64,000 nt of DNA, from positions 62,001 to 126,000 of the forward strand of contig WTGJ01000020.1 in assembly GCA_011523615.1 (NCBI GenBank), read 5' to 3'. The stretch is from Chloroflexota bacterium (lineage in GTDB: Bacteria > Chloroflexota > Anaerolineae > Aggregatilineales > Phototrophicaceae). Shown in pieces: positions 27,777-37,300 of the stretch. The position numbers and the translations under genes are program-made. The first letter of the stretch is position 1. Every line of letters begins with the position of its first letter. The notes below the pieces were generated by a model, which did no database searches, had not been told where the DNA came from, and worked only from the letters and a program-made list of their open reading frames with translations.

Positions 27777-28811
27777 ATGATGGGCGCGCTTGACCGCATA
27801 CCCTGGTGGATGATGTCCATCTCTGACCATCTCAGCCGCATCTGCGAGGATATCTACCAACTCATTTTGCCCTTACCCTTTGCGCTCAATCACGTCAACG
27901 TCTATCTATTGCGTGGTGATGAGGGTTGGACGGTATTGGATTGTGGGCTGCATACGGCAGAAGCGGCGGCGATTTGGTCAGAAGCGAAGCAAGCCTTGGG
28001 CATCCAGGCAAAGGACCTCTCCCAAATCATCCTCACCCATGCCCATCCGGATCACTACGGCATGGCCGGTATGATGCAAAAGGAAGCGGAGGCAGAAGGA
28101 CGGGAGCTGCCCGTCTACCTTTCGGTGGAAGAAGCAGCTTTCGCGGAGTTGATGTGGAAACGGGCGCCCCATGCGAAACTCATGTACCGCCATTTATTGC
28201 AATGTGGCATGCCGGAGGAAACCGTCCGCGAGGTATCCGACACAGAACATTTCACCCGCAAAGGGACTTTCCCACAAGCCAATTTTGCCGGCTTCCTGAT
28301 GCCAGGCAGCCAGAAACGCATCGGCAATCGCAATTGCGAGGTAATCGCCGCCCCCGGCCATAGTGAGGGGCAAGTCATCTTCTATGATGAAGAAGATCAG
28401 CTGCTGTTTTGCGGCGACCATGTCCTGATCAAAATCACACCCAATATCGGTTTCTGGCCAAAATCTCGCCCGGACCCTCTGGGACGATACCTCGCGTCAC
28501 TCAAAACGTTGAGCGCGGTGAAAGTGAGCAGGGCTCTTCCCGGTCACCGCGCCATCATCCAGGATTGGCGGGGGCGGTTGGCGGAGTTGAGTGCGCATCA
28601 CGACGCTCGCCTGGCCAAAACCCTGCTCGCCTGCGAACCACCGGCGACTGCATATGAAGTGGCGGCCCAGCTCTTCGATCCAACGCGGTTCACGCCCCAT
28701 GAGTGGCGTTTCGCGATGGTGGAAGCCCTCGCTCACCTAGAATGCTTGCGGGTGCGGGGGCGTTTGCGCCGGCGGGGTGAAACCGTGTGGCAGTATGAAC
28801 GAGTGAACTGA
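27777..28811 (+). CDS. MBL-fold metallo-hydrolase
   Basis: A 344-residue metallo-beta-lactamase-fold protein. The metal motif THAHPDHYGM (HxHxDH) is near residue 84; further ligands fit in AAPGHSEGQ and FCGDHVL. The C-terminal third (residues 260-344) looks like a winged helix (HLECLRVRGRLRRRGETVWQY), an arrangement seen in glyoxalase II/lactonase-like subgroups (LACTB2-type). Start choice is uncertain: ATGs at 27777, 27780, 27810 and 27813 are in frame and the fold begins after the last. Substrate unknown. Confidence 0.85.
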   Translation: MMGALDRIPWWMMSISDHLSRICEDIYQLILPLPFALNHVNVYLLRGDEGWTVLDCGLHTAEAAAIWSEAKQALGIQAKDLSQIILTHAHPDHYGMAGMMQKEAEAEGRELPVYLSVEEAAFAELMWKRAPHAKLMYRHLLQCGMPEETVREVSDTEHFTRKGTFPQANFAGFLMPGSQKRIGNRNCEVIAAPGHSEGQVIFYDEEDQLLFCGDHVLIKITPNIGFWPKSRPDPLGRYLASLKTLSAVKVSRALPGHRAIIQDWRGRLAELSAHHDARLAKTLLACEPPATAYEVAAQLFDPTRFTPHEWRFAMVEALAHLECLRVRGRLRRRGETVWQYERVN

Positions 28812-28818
28812 GCGAATT

Positions 28819-29982
28819 GTGTCCCGTTTGTTCGTCGCCAGTGGCATTTTTCATCCTGATCCCGGTGGGCCGGCGACGTATTTGAAGCAGCTGCTGCCCG
28901 CGCTCCAGGAAAAGGGGTGGCGGATTCGCGTCTTGAGTTACGGCGATCGGCAGGACGATGCGATGGCGTACCCATATCCCGTGCAGCGCATCCCCAGAAG
29001 CAGCACCCCATGGCGGCAGCTGCGTTACGCCGCGGCTGCTTTCCGCGAGATGCAGCAAGCCGATTTGGTGTTTGAGCAGTCGATCGACCTTCCCATCTTC
29101 GGTACAAAAATCCCGCGAATCCTCAGAATCGGCGGCGATTCCCTCTGGGAAAGAGCAGTAAGGAATCAATGGCTGCCGGATGGTATGAACATGCCACGAT
29201 TTCAAAGTTACAAGGGAAATTTCTGGTTGAGTACACTCAGATATTGGCGCAATAGAAAACTGCTGCGATATTCTGCCTGCATCGTTCCGAGTCAAACACA
29301 AGCTGAGTTGGTTCAAGGCTGGGGAATTCTACCACAAAAGATCCACATCATCGAGAACGCCATTGAAATACTGCCATGCTTTCAATCGATGTCCTCAAAA
29401 AATGCGCAGGAACAACTGAATCTTCCTAAAGGGATACATTTGCTCTCTGTGGGTCGCATCCAGCCATTTAAGGGTTTTGAGACCTGCCTTCATGCCCTGG
29501 TTCAGCTACCGAGTGTCCATTGGATCATCGCGGGGGATGGCCCCATGCTCCCTACTTTGCAACAGCGTGCAGCCCAATGGGGTGTCAGCGATCGGGTCCA
29601 TTTCCTGGGTCGGCTGGATGCGCAGGCTTTGGCCCTGCACTACCGTGCAGCTGATTTCGTCTTACTGTATTCGGGATTCGAAGGTCTATCGCACGTTTTG
29701 TTGGAAGCGTTGAGCTACGGCACGCCGGTCCTGGCCAGCGATATTCCGGCGAATCGAGAATTGGTGAAACATGGCGAGAACGGCTTGCTCATCCCCTATG
29801 AAACCGATGATGCGCGGGCCAGTGCAGCGATCCAACAAGCCATCCAGCTGGCCCTCGGCGATGAATGCCGTCAAAAACTCCGCCAGGCAACGCTACCAGA
29901 ACCCGAGCGCTTCAGCTTCTTTCGACAGGTGGCACGAACGGATGCCCTGCTGCGCTCAGCTTTGGCCGGATCGGGTCAATGA
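28819..29982 (+). CDS. Family 4 glycosyltransferase
   Basis: A 387-residue GT-B fold enzyme starting at GTG. The N-terminus FHPDPGGPATYLKQLLPAL is the typical Gly-rich GT4 start. The donor-binding half contains VGRIQPFKGFETCL and the EGLSHVLLEALSYGTPVLASD motif (E-x7-E). A block of about 300 bases (29160-29470) is near 43 % G+C while flanks exceed 60 %, suggesting recombination with a foreign allele. Its end overlaps the convergent GT4 gene by seven bases. First gene of a glycan cluster. Confidence 0.9.
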   Translation: MSRLFVASGIFHPDPGGPATYLKQLLPALQEKGWRIRVLSYGDRQDDAMAYPYPVQRIPRSSTPWRQLRYAAAAFREMQQADLVFEQSIDLPIFGTKIPRILRIGGDSLWERAVRNQWLPDGMNMPRFQSYKGNFWLSTLRYWRNRKLLRYSACIVPSQTQAELVQGWGILPQKIHIIENAIEILPCFQSMSSKNAQEQLNLPKGIHLLSVGRIQPFKGFETCLHALVQLPSVHWIIAGDGPMLPTLQQRAAQWGVSDRVHFLGRLDAQALALHYRAADFVLLYSGFEGLSHVLLEALSYGTPVLASDIPANRELVKHGENGLLIPYETDDARASAAIQQAIQLALGDECRQKLRQATLPEPERFSFFRQVARTDALLRSALAGSGQ

Positions 29983-31091
29983 GTCAAACCTCGCTCATAT
30001 AGCTGCAGGTATTGCTGGGCCACATGATCCCAGCTGAGCGATGAGGCGCGCGCCCGTCCCGCTGCAGCCAGGGTGCTCGCCCGGGTTTCATCCTGGATCA
30101 GCTGGACGATGGCAACGGGGAGGCGCTGGGAGAGATCAGCCGCCGGCAGCAAGATGCCGGTTTCCCCGTCTTGCACGACATCGCTCACCCCGCCCGCGTC
30201 CGTCGCAATCACGGGCAAACCCGCCAGACCTGCTTCGAGGTACACCTGACCGTAGCCCTCAAAATCATCTTGGTATTGTAGGGTGGGCAAACAAAACACC
30301 GTTGCTGCTGCATAGTGAGCCAAGAGGGTTGCTTCATCCACCGTACCCAGTAATTGTACGGCATCGCCCAGAGCGTGTGTTTCGATGCAGCTTCTCACCT
30401 GCGCGACATAGGCCGGGTTGCTGCTGGTCTCCCCCACCACGACACAACGCAAATCGGGGATCGATTCCCGCGCCAGCGCGATCGCCTCGACCAAGGGTAG
30501 GATACCCTTCCTCGGTTTGACGGCGCCCACAGCCAAGACCGTAGGGATGCGCTTCCGATTCGAGGCTTGCGGCAAATGGGCAAAGCGCTCCACATTCACC
30601 CCATTGCCAATCACCATGCTCGCCGCATTCGGCAGCCACTTTCGCAACTGCGTCTCGGTGAATTGGCTGACGCAGATCACGCCGGCGCTGCCCGAAAATG
30701 CCTGGCGATACAGTCGCCCACGCAAGCCCGAGGGTTTCAACGAGGCATTCACATAACTGCCATGGCCGGTGATGAAATAGGGTCGCCCTCCCGCGCACCA
30801 CGCGGCCAAGGCTGCGTAGGGTTCCACCAGAGAATGGATGACCTGACAGTCCCGCAGCGTTTTTTGTACCCAGTGACGCGCAAACCAGAGGCGCAAGGGC
30901 AGGCCGCGTTCACGCGGGACGAGGTTCGGTAAGCCGCGTCGCAGCGAAATACCGGGTAAATCCGGTGAGTTCTCTGCCGCAACCAGGCGAATCTGCACCC
31001 CGGTTCGGGCCAATGAACGGGCCAGGTTGATGCAATATTGTCCCCAACCATGATGTGGGGAACAATCTGCCACCAACAAGCCTATTTTCAT
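29976..31091 (-). CDS. Family 4 glycosyltransferase
   Basis: About 371 residues. N-terminal KIGLLVADCSPHHGWGQYCINLARSLA, a mid-domain with FITGHGSYVNASL, and the donor site VLAVGAVKPRKGILPLVEAI, with DDFEGYGQVYLEAGLAGLPV as the E-x7-E motif. The frame allows an ATG at 31106 as well; 31091 fits the conserved start better. It is divergent from the SDR gene across a short A+T-rich spacer (TTTATCATATTAG). Probable role in cell-surface polysaccharide or glycolipid assembly; donor and acceptor unknown. Confidence 0.9.
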   Translation of the reverse strand: MKIGLLVADCSPHHGWGQYCINLARSLARTGVQIRLVAAENSPDLPGISLRRGLPNLVPRERGLPLRLWFARHWVQKTLRDCQVIHSLVEPYAALAAWCAGGRPYFITGHGSYVNASLKPSGLRGRLYRQAFSGSAGVICVSQFTETQLRKWLPNAASMVIGNGVNVERFAHLPQASNRKRIPTVLAVGAVKPRKGILPLVEAIALARESIPDLRCVVVGETSSNPAYVAQVRSCIETHALGDAVQLLGTVDEATLLAHYAAATVFCLPTLQYQDDFEGYGQVYLEAGLAGLPVIATDAGGVSDVVQDGETGILLPAADLSQRLPVAIVQLIQDETRASTLAAAGRARASSLSWDHVAQQYLQLYERGLTH

Positions 31092-31148
31092 ATGCTGCGA
31101 ATTCATCTCTACCTGTTTATCATATTAGCGTGTGTTGAGGAGGACGGC

Positions 31149-31904
31149 GTGCAGAGGGAGTTGGAAGGTCAAGTCGCCCTGGTCACCGGCAGCGCCCGTC
31201 GGCTGGGGAAGGCAATCGCGCTCGAACTCGCCCGCGCCGGCAGTGACATCCTGATTCACTATGGCAGCACGGCGGAGGAAGTGGTCGCCGAAACGTTGAA
31301 CGAGCTGAAGCAATGCGAGGTTCGCGCTGAGGCAAAACAGGCAGATCTCAGCCAGGCGGAGGCAAGCGAAGACCTGGTGCAATGCGCGGTCGAACGATGG
31401 GGGCGGTTGGATATCCTGGTGAACAGCGCGGCGATCTTTCAAAAACGGGAACTCATGGAGGTGACGCGGCAGGATTGGGAACGAACGCTGGCGATCAACT
31501 TGAGCGCTCCCTTTTTCCTCAGCCAGGCAGCGGCCCGCATCATGAAGCAGAATGGGCGGGGCACGATCATCCATCTGGGAGATTATGGTTCCTTGCAGCC
31601 CTGGCCCAATTACGCCCACCATGGCATCAGCAAAGCGGCATTGATCATGCTCACGCGAACCAGCGCGCTATCTTTGGCGCCGGAAATCCGCGTCAATGCC
31701 GTCATCCCCGGCCCCGTTCTGCGACCGGAGCAAATGGCGGAAGAGGCATGGTCGAAGATCAGCCAATCGCCTCCCCTGGCATGGGGCGGTGATGAGCGTT
31801 CGGTGGCCAAAGCGGTTCGCTTCCTGGCTTCCCACACAGCGATCACCGGCGCGGTCTTGCCCGTGGATGGCGGGCACAGCCTCACACCCCCGAAATGGCG
31901 CTGA
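31149..31904 (+). CDS. Short-chain dehydrogenase (pteridine-reductase-like) with His replacing the catalytic Tyr
   Basis: About 251 residues. The cofactor motif TGSARRLGKAIALELA (TGxxxRxG) is the form seen in PTR1/FolM-type pteridine reductases, and VNSAAIF corresponds to NNAS. The catalytic loop reads LGDYGSLQPWPNYAHHGISKAAL: the PTR1-type Asp is present, but the residue four before the Lys is His rather than Tyr. The C-terminal GAVLPVDGGHSL closes the fold. The frame is open 111 bases upstream, but GTG at 31149 has GAGGAGG five bases away and begins just before the Rossmann strand. Activity is doubtful without the Tyr. Confidence 0.85.
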   Translation: MQRELEGQVALVTGSARRLGKAIALELARAGSDILIHYGSTAEEVVAETLNELKQCEVRAEAKQADLSQAEASEDLVQCAVERWGRLDILVNSAAIFQKRELMEVTRQDWERTLAINLSAPFFLSQAAARIMKQNGRGTIIHLGDYGSLQPWPNYAHHGISKAALIMLTRTSALSLAPEIRVNAVIPGPVLRPEQMAEEAWSKISQSPPLAWGGDERSVAKAVRFLASHTAITGAVLPVDGGHSLTPPKWR

Positions 31905-31919
31905 AGTTTTCCCACTGAG

Positions 31920-33155
31920 ATGAGCATGGAAGAGCCAAAGCGACACCCAGCTGGGCAAGCGAGCAACTTCAGCGAATGCTGCAGCGTTTGCTGGTTGGGG
32001 AGCGCACGTTACCCAAAGCCACTGAGCGAAACCCAGGCCCGCAAATGGGCGCTGCTCTCTGAGCTCAAGCATCGCCAGTATGTCATCGGCTTCTCACAGC
32101 AGGGGCGACCGCAGCAATTCCAACAGCACGCGCAATTCATGCTGCTGCCACAATCCCGTTACTCCTTACTGCGGCATTTGACGTTGTTCGTTTTGGGGAG
32201 CCTGACCCTGATCTGGGTTTGTTTTCGCTACCGTTGTCGCATCCTCATCGCGCAAAGCCCCTACGAAGGCGTGATTTGCGTTTTTGCCGCACTACTGGGG
32301 AAGATATTCTTCCGCCGGCGAACGATCATCATCATCGAAAGCCACAACGATTTCAAAGAAACGCTCTTCCTGCAGCGAAAGGTGTTTGCCGCAAAGCTCT
32401 ATCGCAAGCTGATGCAAAGCGCCGTCCGTTTTTCCCTAAAACGCGCGGACTTGTTCCGCCCCGTTTCTTCCTCCACGGCAGCGCAACTCCGCCAATTTGC
32501 CCCCAAAACCACGCAAGTTCGTTTCATCGCCTGGACCGACGCAGCGGCTTTCGCCACCCGAGAGGCGAGAACATTCCCCGCGCCAACGCTGGTGTATGCG
32601 GGCGCATTGATCCCGCGAAAAGGGGTTCATCATTTGCTGAGGGCCTTTGCTGCCTGCCACGAAACTCACCCACAAGCACAGCTGAAAATCATCGGTGCGC
32701 CGACGAACGCGCATTACGCTGAATCCTTGCGCAGCCTGGCGAATGAGCTGGGCATTGCCGATCGGGTGGCATTCCTGGGTGAGCTGAGCCAAGTGGAACT
32801 GGGTGCACAGTTCAAGCAAGCGCGCTGCAGTGTGTTGCCTTCCCTTTCAGAAGCTCTGGGGCGTGTGCTCGTGGAATCGCAACTGGCGGGTACCCCGGTG
32901 ATCGCGACCGATGTGGGAGGGATGCCCGACGTCGTCCGCGATGGTGATACCGGCTTCCTCATCCCGGCGGGAAACGCCCCTGCCTTGAAACGGGCGATCG
33001 AGGATTTCTTCGCGATGGATGCCGAAACCTGGCGGGACATGAGTGAAAATGCCCGGCGTTTTGCGCAAGAAACCTTCTCTGCGGAAGCCTACCTGGCTGG
33101 ATATCGTCAACTGCTGGCCATCGCTCACGATCGGTTGAAACAAGATGGCTCCTAG
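31920..33155 (+). CDS. Family 4 glycosyltransferase
   Basis: A 411-residue GT-B protein. N-terminal CWLGSARYPKPLSETQARKW, a hydrophobic patch around residues 85-100 suggesting membrane association, and a C-terminal donor domain with YAGALIPRKGVHHLLRAF and SLSEALGRVLVESQLAGTPVIATDVGG (E-x7-E) are visible. The gene starts 15 bases after the SDR stop and overlaps the next GT4 gene by 11 bases, so the three form an operon. Sugar specificity is unknown. Confidence 0.9.
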   Translation: MSMEEPKRHPAGQASNFSECCSVCWLGSARYPKPLSETQARKWALLSELKHRQYVIGFSQQGRPQQFQQHAQFMLLPQSRYSLLRHLTLFVLGSLTLIWVCFRYRCRILIAQSPYEGVICVFAALLGKIFFRRRTIIIIESHNDFKETLFLQRKVFAAKLYRKLMQSAVRFSLKRADLFRPVSSSTAAQLRQFAPKTTQVRFIAWTDAAAFATREARTFPAPTLVYAGALIPRKGVHHLLRAFAACHETHPQAQLKIIGAPTNAHYAESLRSLANELGIADRVAFLGELSQVELGAQFKQARCSVLPSLSEALGRVLVESQLAGTPVIATDVGGMPDVVRDGDTGFLIPAGNAPALKRAIEDFFAMDAETWRDMSENARRFAQETFSAEAYLAGYRQLLAIAHDRLKQDGS

Positions 33156-34230
33156 AAATCTGCTCTGGTTCAACCTGGCGACCGATCGAGATGATCCGGT
33201 GTTGGCTTTCACCCTTTCCTGGCTCAATGCCGCCGCTGCGCATTTCGATCACATCGATGTCATCACCATGCGTGCTGGAAGCCTGGATCTGGCGGAGAAC
33301 ATCACGATCCACTCACTGGGTAAAGAAAGCGACGCCAGCAAAGCGCAACAATTCCTCCGTTTCTACCGGCATTTCCTGCCAAGTTTGCGCAGGCGCAATT
33401 ACGTGGGTTGCTTTGCGCATATGCAACCCCGATTGGCCAGCCTGGCGGGGCCCTTTCTGCGCTGGAAGGCGGTGCCGATGATCCTCTGGTATGCGCATGG
33501 CAACGTCCCTTGGCACCTGCGCCTGGCAGAACGCTGGGTCAGCCAAATTTTCACGCCGACTGCCGAGAGTTGCCGTCTGGCCAGCGAGAAGATTCAGGTC
33601 GTCGGCCATGGCATCGATACCGACCATTTCCAACCCGCACCACTCACCACCGAACCGGAAACCAACCCCTTCACCATCGTTTATGCCGGGCGCATCGACC
33701 CCATCAAACGAATGGAGATGCTCTTTTCCGCCCTGGATCACCTTTCCGCACAGGCCCACTTTCCCTGGCAAATGCGCATCATCGGGGTGGCCAGCCCAGG
33801 CCAGGAAGACTACGAACTGCGTTTGCGCCAGGAAGCGAAGCACCGCTTTGGTGAACGCGTCCGTTTCAGTGGCGCCCGGCATTACCAAGACATGCCCGAC
33901 ATCTACCAAACTGCGGATGTGCTTTGGAGTGCCAGCGCGACCGGCAGTTTGGATAAGGTGTTGCTGGAAGCGATGGCCTGCGGTTTGCCCATCGTCACCA
34001 ACAGTGAAGCGGCAGTGGAGCTCTTGCATCCGCCGGCGGATGAATGGCTCATTCCCGTTGGTCTGGATGATCGCGCTGCCGCATTGCACTTTGCCGAAAA
34101 AACGATTCAGCTGCAAAGGCAGACTCCCTCAAAGCGGCGAGAGTTGAGTCAGCAAGTGCGCTCCGTGGTGGTCGAAAATCACAACCTCAGCGTGCTGGCT
34201 CAAACCATCGCAGAAGCTTTCAGCCGTTGA
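33145..34230 (+). CDS. Family 4 glycosyltransferase
   Basis: A 361-residue GT-B protein whose ATG lies inside the end of the preceding gene. The acceptor half includes CFAHMQPRLASLAGPFLRW and WYAHGNVPWHLRLAE, a pattern often seen in exopolysaccharide transferases. The donor half has IVYAGRIDPIKRMEML and a SATGSLDKVLLEAMACGLPIV motif with Asp in place of the first Glu of E-x7-E. It ends the glycan operon; an 8-base inverted repeat follows 5 bases after the stop. Confidence 0.89.
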   Translation: MAPRNLLWFNLATDRDDPVLAFTLSWLNAAAAHFDHIDVITMRAGSLDLAENITIHSLGKESDASKAQQFLRFYRHFLPSLRRRNYVGCFAHMQPRLASLAGPFLRWKAVPMILWYAHGNVPWHLRLAERWVSQIFTPTAESCRLASEKIQVVGHGIDTDHFQPAPLTTEPETNPFTIVYAGRIDPIKRMEMLFSALDHLSAQAHFPWQMRIIGVASPGQEDYELRLRQEAKHRFGERVRFSGARHYQDMPDIYQTADVLWSASATGSLDKVLLEAMACGLPIVTNSEAAVELLHPPADEWLIPVGLDDRAAALHFAEKTIQLQRQTPSKRRELSQQVRSVVVENHNLSVLAQTIAEAFSR

Positions 34231-34328
34231 TCTCATTCATCGTCATCTACACCTGGCCCACCGCGATGAATTTGCCGTGAACCCCGTGGTGGAGTGAGGT
34301 GATCCTGCTGCTCCCAATCGGACAGTGA

Positions 34329-34334
34329 TATAAT
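34329..34334 (+). promoter_or_regulatory. -10 element of the metH promoter
   Basis: A perfect TATAAT lies 59 bases before the GTG used for metH. No convincing -35 box sits 16-18 bases upstream. The leader is about 50 bases and shows no recognisable B12 or SAM riboswitch. Confidence 0.45.
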
Positions 34335-34392
34335 CAATAACGATCGAATGGGCAGCGTCGTCCACCCCTAAGCGAAGACGAATCCAGCCCAT

Positions 34393-37300
34393 GTGTTGGC
34401 ATCTTCAACCGATGAGCAGCAGGTGAACCCCAGCCAGGCCATGAAGAGCGACCGTTCTTATCTGGAACAATTGTCACAGCGAGTCATCCTCTTTGATGGC
34501 GCGATGGGAACGAGCATCCAGGCATATTCCCTTTCGGCAGCAGATTATGGTGGGGAAAATCACCTCGGTTGCATCGATCAGCTCTCCATCACCCAACCTG
34601 AAATCATTCGCGAAATCCATGATTCTTTCTTGGCCGTGGGTTGTGATGCCATCGAAACCAACACCTTTCGTGCCAACCGCCTCACCCTGGCTGAATTCGG
34701 CCTCGGTGAGCAAACGATCGCCATCAACGAAGCGGCGGCCCGCATCGCCCGAACTGCAGCGGATCAAGCCTCCCGCGATAGTGGGGTTCGCCGCTTTGTG
34801 GCCGGCAGCATGGGTCCTTCCGGCAAATTGCCTTCCGGCGATGATCCTGATTTGAGTGACTGGGGATTTGAGGCCTTGGCCGAACTCTTTCAGGAGCAGG
34901 CCCAGGGACTAATGCTGGGCGGCGTCGACCTCCTCTTGCTGGAAACCAGCCAGGATATCCTGGAAGTCAAAGCGGCGATCCACGGCATCCAGCGCTGTTT
35001 TGCGGAAATCGGTCGTCGCCTCCCGCTGCAGGTCCAGATTACGCTGGATACCAGCGGCCGGATGCTCTTTGGGACGGATATTTACGGCGCCCTCACCACG
35101 CTGGCTGCCCTACCGGTCGATCTCATCGGACTGAACTGTTCGACAGGTCCGGAGCATATGCGAGAACCCGTACGCTTCTTGCTCGAACACAGCCCCTTTC
35201 CCATCAGCGTGATGCCCAATGCCGGCCTGCCCCTCAATGTGGCCGGCGAAGCGGTGTATCCGATGCAACCTACCCCCTTCGCCGAACTGGTCAGCGCATT
35301 CGCGCAACAGGGAGTGCAAGTCATCGGTGGTTGCTGTGGCACCACCCCGGAGCACCTCCAGGCACTGTATCAACAAGTTCATGGTCAGCGCTATTCGGCA
35401 TCCCAGCAAAACGGTCATTTTTACGCCAGCCCGCCGCGAAACGCAAGCACTTTGCCTTCTGCCTCATCCGCGATGACCGCCTTCGCCATCCAGCAGGAGC
35501 CCCGACCCACATTGATCGGTGAACGGGTCAATTCCCAGGGCAGCCGCCGCGTCAAGAAACTGTTGTTGGAAGAAGATTACGACAGCATCGTGCAGATCGC
35601 CGTCGATCAAGTCGCACGGGGCGCACACATGTTGGATGTCTGTGTCGCCTTGACGGAGCGGACCGACGAAACAGAGCAAATGGCAACCTTGGTCAAGAAA
35701 CTCTCGAGCGCGGTGCCTGCCCCGCTGATCATCGACACCACCGAAGCGGAAGTCGCCGAGGCGGCTTTGGCCGTCTACCCGGGGCGCAGCATCATCAACG
35801 GCAATAATCTGGAAAATGGGCGCGAACGAATCGATGCGGTGCTGCCCATCGCCAAAAAATACGGCGCGGCCGTGCTTTCCATGACGATCGATGAAGCCGG
35901 CATGGCGCATACCCGCGAACGGAAACTGAGCATCGCCCAACGAATCACCGAGATCGCGGTGCAGGATCACGGCTTCACGCCCCAGGATTTGATTTTCGAC
36001 CCGCTCACCTTCCCTCTCACGACCGGCCAGGCCGAATTGCGCGAAGATGCCCATGAGACTCTGGAGGGCATCCGCCTGATCAAGCAAGAGATCCCTGGCG
36101 CCTTCACCTGCCTGGGGATCAGCAACGTCAGCTTTGGTGTTTCCCAGTCAGCCCGCGGCGTCTTGAACAGCGTTTTCCTGTATCACGCCGTTGCGGCCGG
36201 CCTGGATATGGCCATCGTCAACCCCGCGCACATCACGCCGTATGCGGAGATTCCGCAGCATCAACGCAGTTTGGCCGAAGACTTGATTTTCAATCGTGAT
36301 CCAGAAGCCCTGGCCCGTTTCATCCAGTTTTACGAAGAGAACTCCTTTGCACCAAGCTATACCGAAAAACTGGACCCGACGGCGGATCTTTCCGCAGAAG
36401 AAGCGTTGCACTGGCACATCCTCCACCGGCGCAAGGAAGGTGTGGAGCAACTCATCGATGATTGCCTCTTGCGGCAGGATGCGGTGGGCGTCTTGAACCA
36501 CGTGTTGCTACCGGCGATGAAAGATGTCGGCGATCGCTTCGGGGCCGGGGAGCTGATCCTGCCTTTCGTGCTGCAATCGGCCGAAGTGATGAAGCGTTCG
36601 GTTCGTCATCTGGAACAATTCATGGAGCGCAGCGAGGGCACCAGCAAAGGAACCGTCGTGTTGGCCACCGTTTTCGGTGATGTCCACGATATCGGCAAGA
36701 ATCTGGTCAAGACCATCCTCTCGAACAATGGCTATGAAGTGCGTGATTTGGGCAAACAAGTCCCCGTCAACACGATCATCGACAATGCCGTAGAGATTCA
36801 GGCGGATGCGATCGGCTTGAGCGCATTGCTCGTCAGCACGAGCAAACAGATGCCGCTGGTCATCCAGGAATTGGCAGCGCGTAACTTGGCGATCCCGGTG
36901 CTCGTGGGCGGGGCGGCCATCAACCGCAAATTCGGGCAGCGCATCCTCTTCTTGGGTGAAGAAATGCAGCCCTATTCGGCCGGCGTTTTCTACTGTCGTG
37001 ATGCCTTCGAAGGCCTAGCCGTGATGGAACAGCTGATGAGCGAAGAAGGGGAAGCTTTCGTAGCGGACAATGAAACCAAGGCACGGGAAACTCTCGCGCG
37101 GCCCAAACCCGCAGAGAGAACCCGCCAACGTGTCCGCAGCAACGGCCATTTTCCGGCCGCGCCAGATATCCCCCAGCCACCATTCTGGGGGGTCAGGGTC
37201 ATCCACCAGATGCCTCTGGAAATGGTGTTGCAACATCTGCACAAGCCGGAGCTGTTTCGCCTTTCCTGGGGCGCAAAAAATACCCGCGGGGCAGAATGGG

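Noticed and set aside
34235-34392. Possible riboswitch ahead of metH, including the inverted repeat ATTCATCG / CGATGAAT
   Set aside because: No B12-box, SAM or SAH core could be recognised; the repeat lies upstream of the TATAAT and so is probably outside the metH message. It has no T run either, so it is not a good terminator.
35464-36087. Long open frame antisense to metH, and similar antisense frames at 20007-20829, 21040-22209 and 51094-52630
   Set aside because: They mirror codon structure of the real gene on the opposite strand; products are Gln/Arg/Pro/His-rich without domains or ribosome sites. Normal for DNA of this G+C content.
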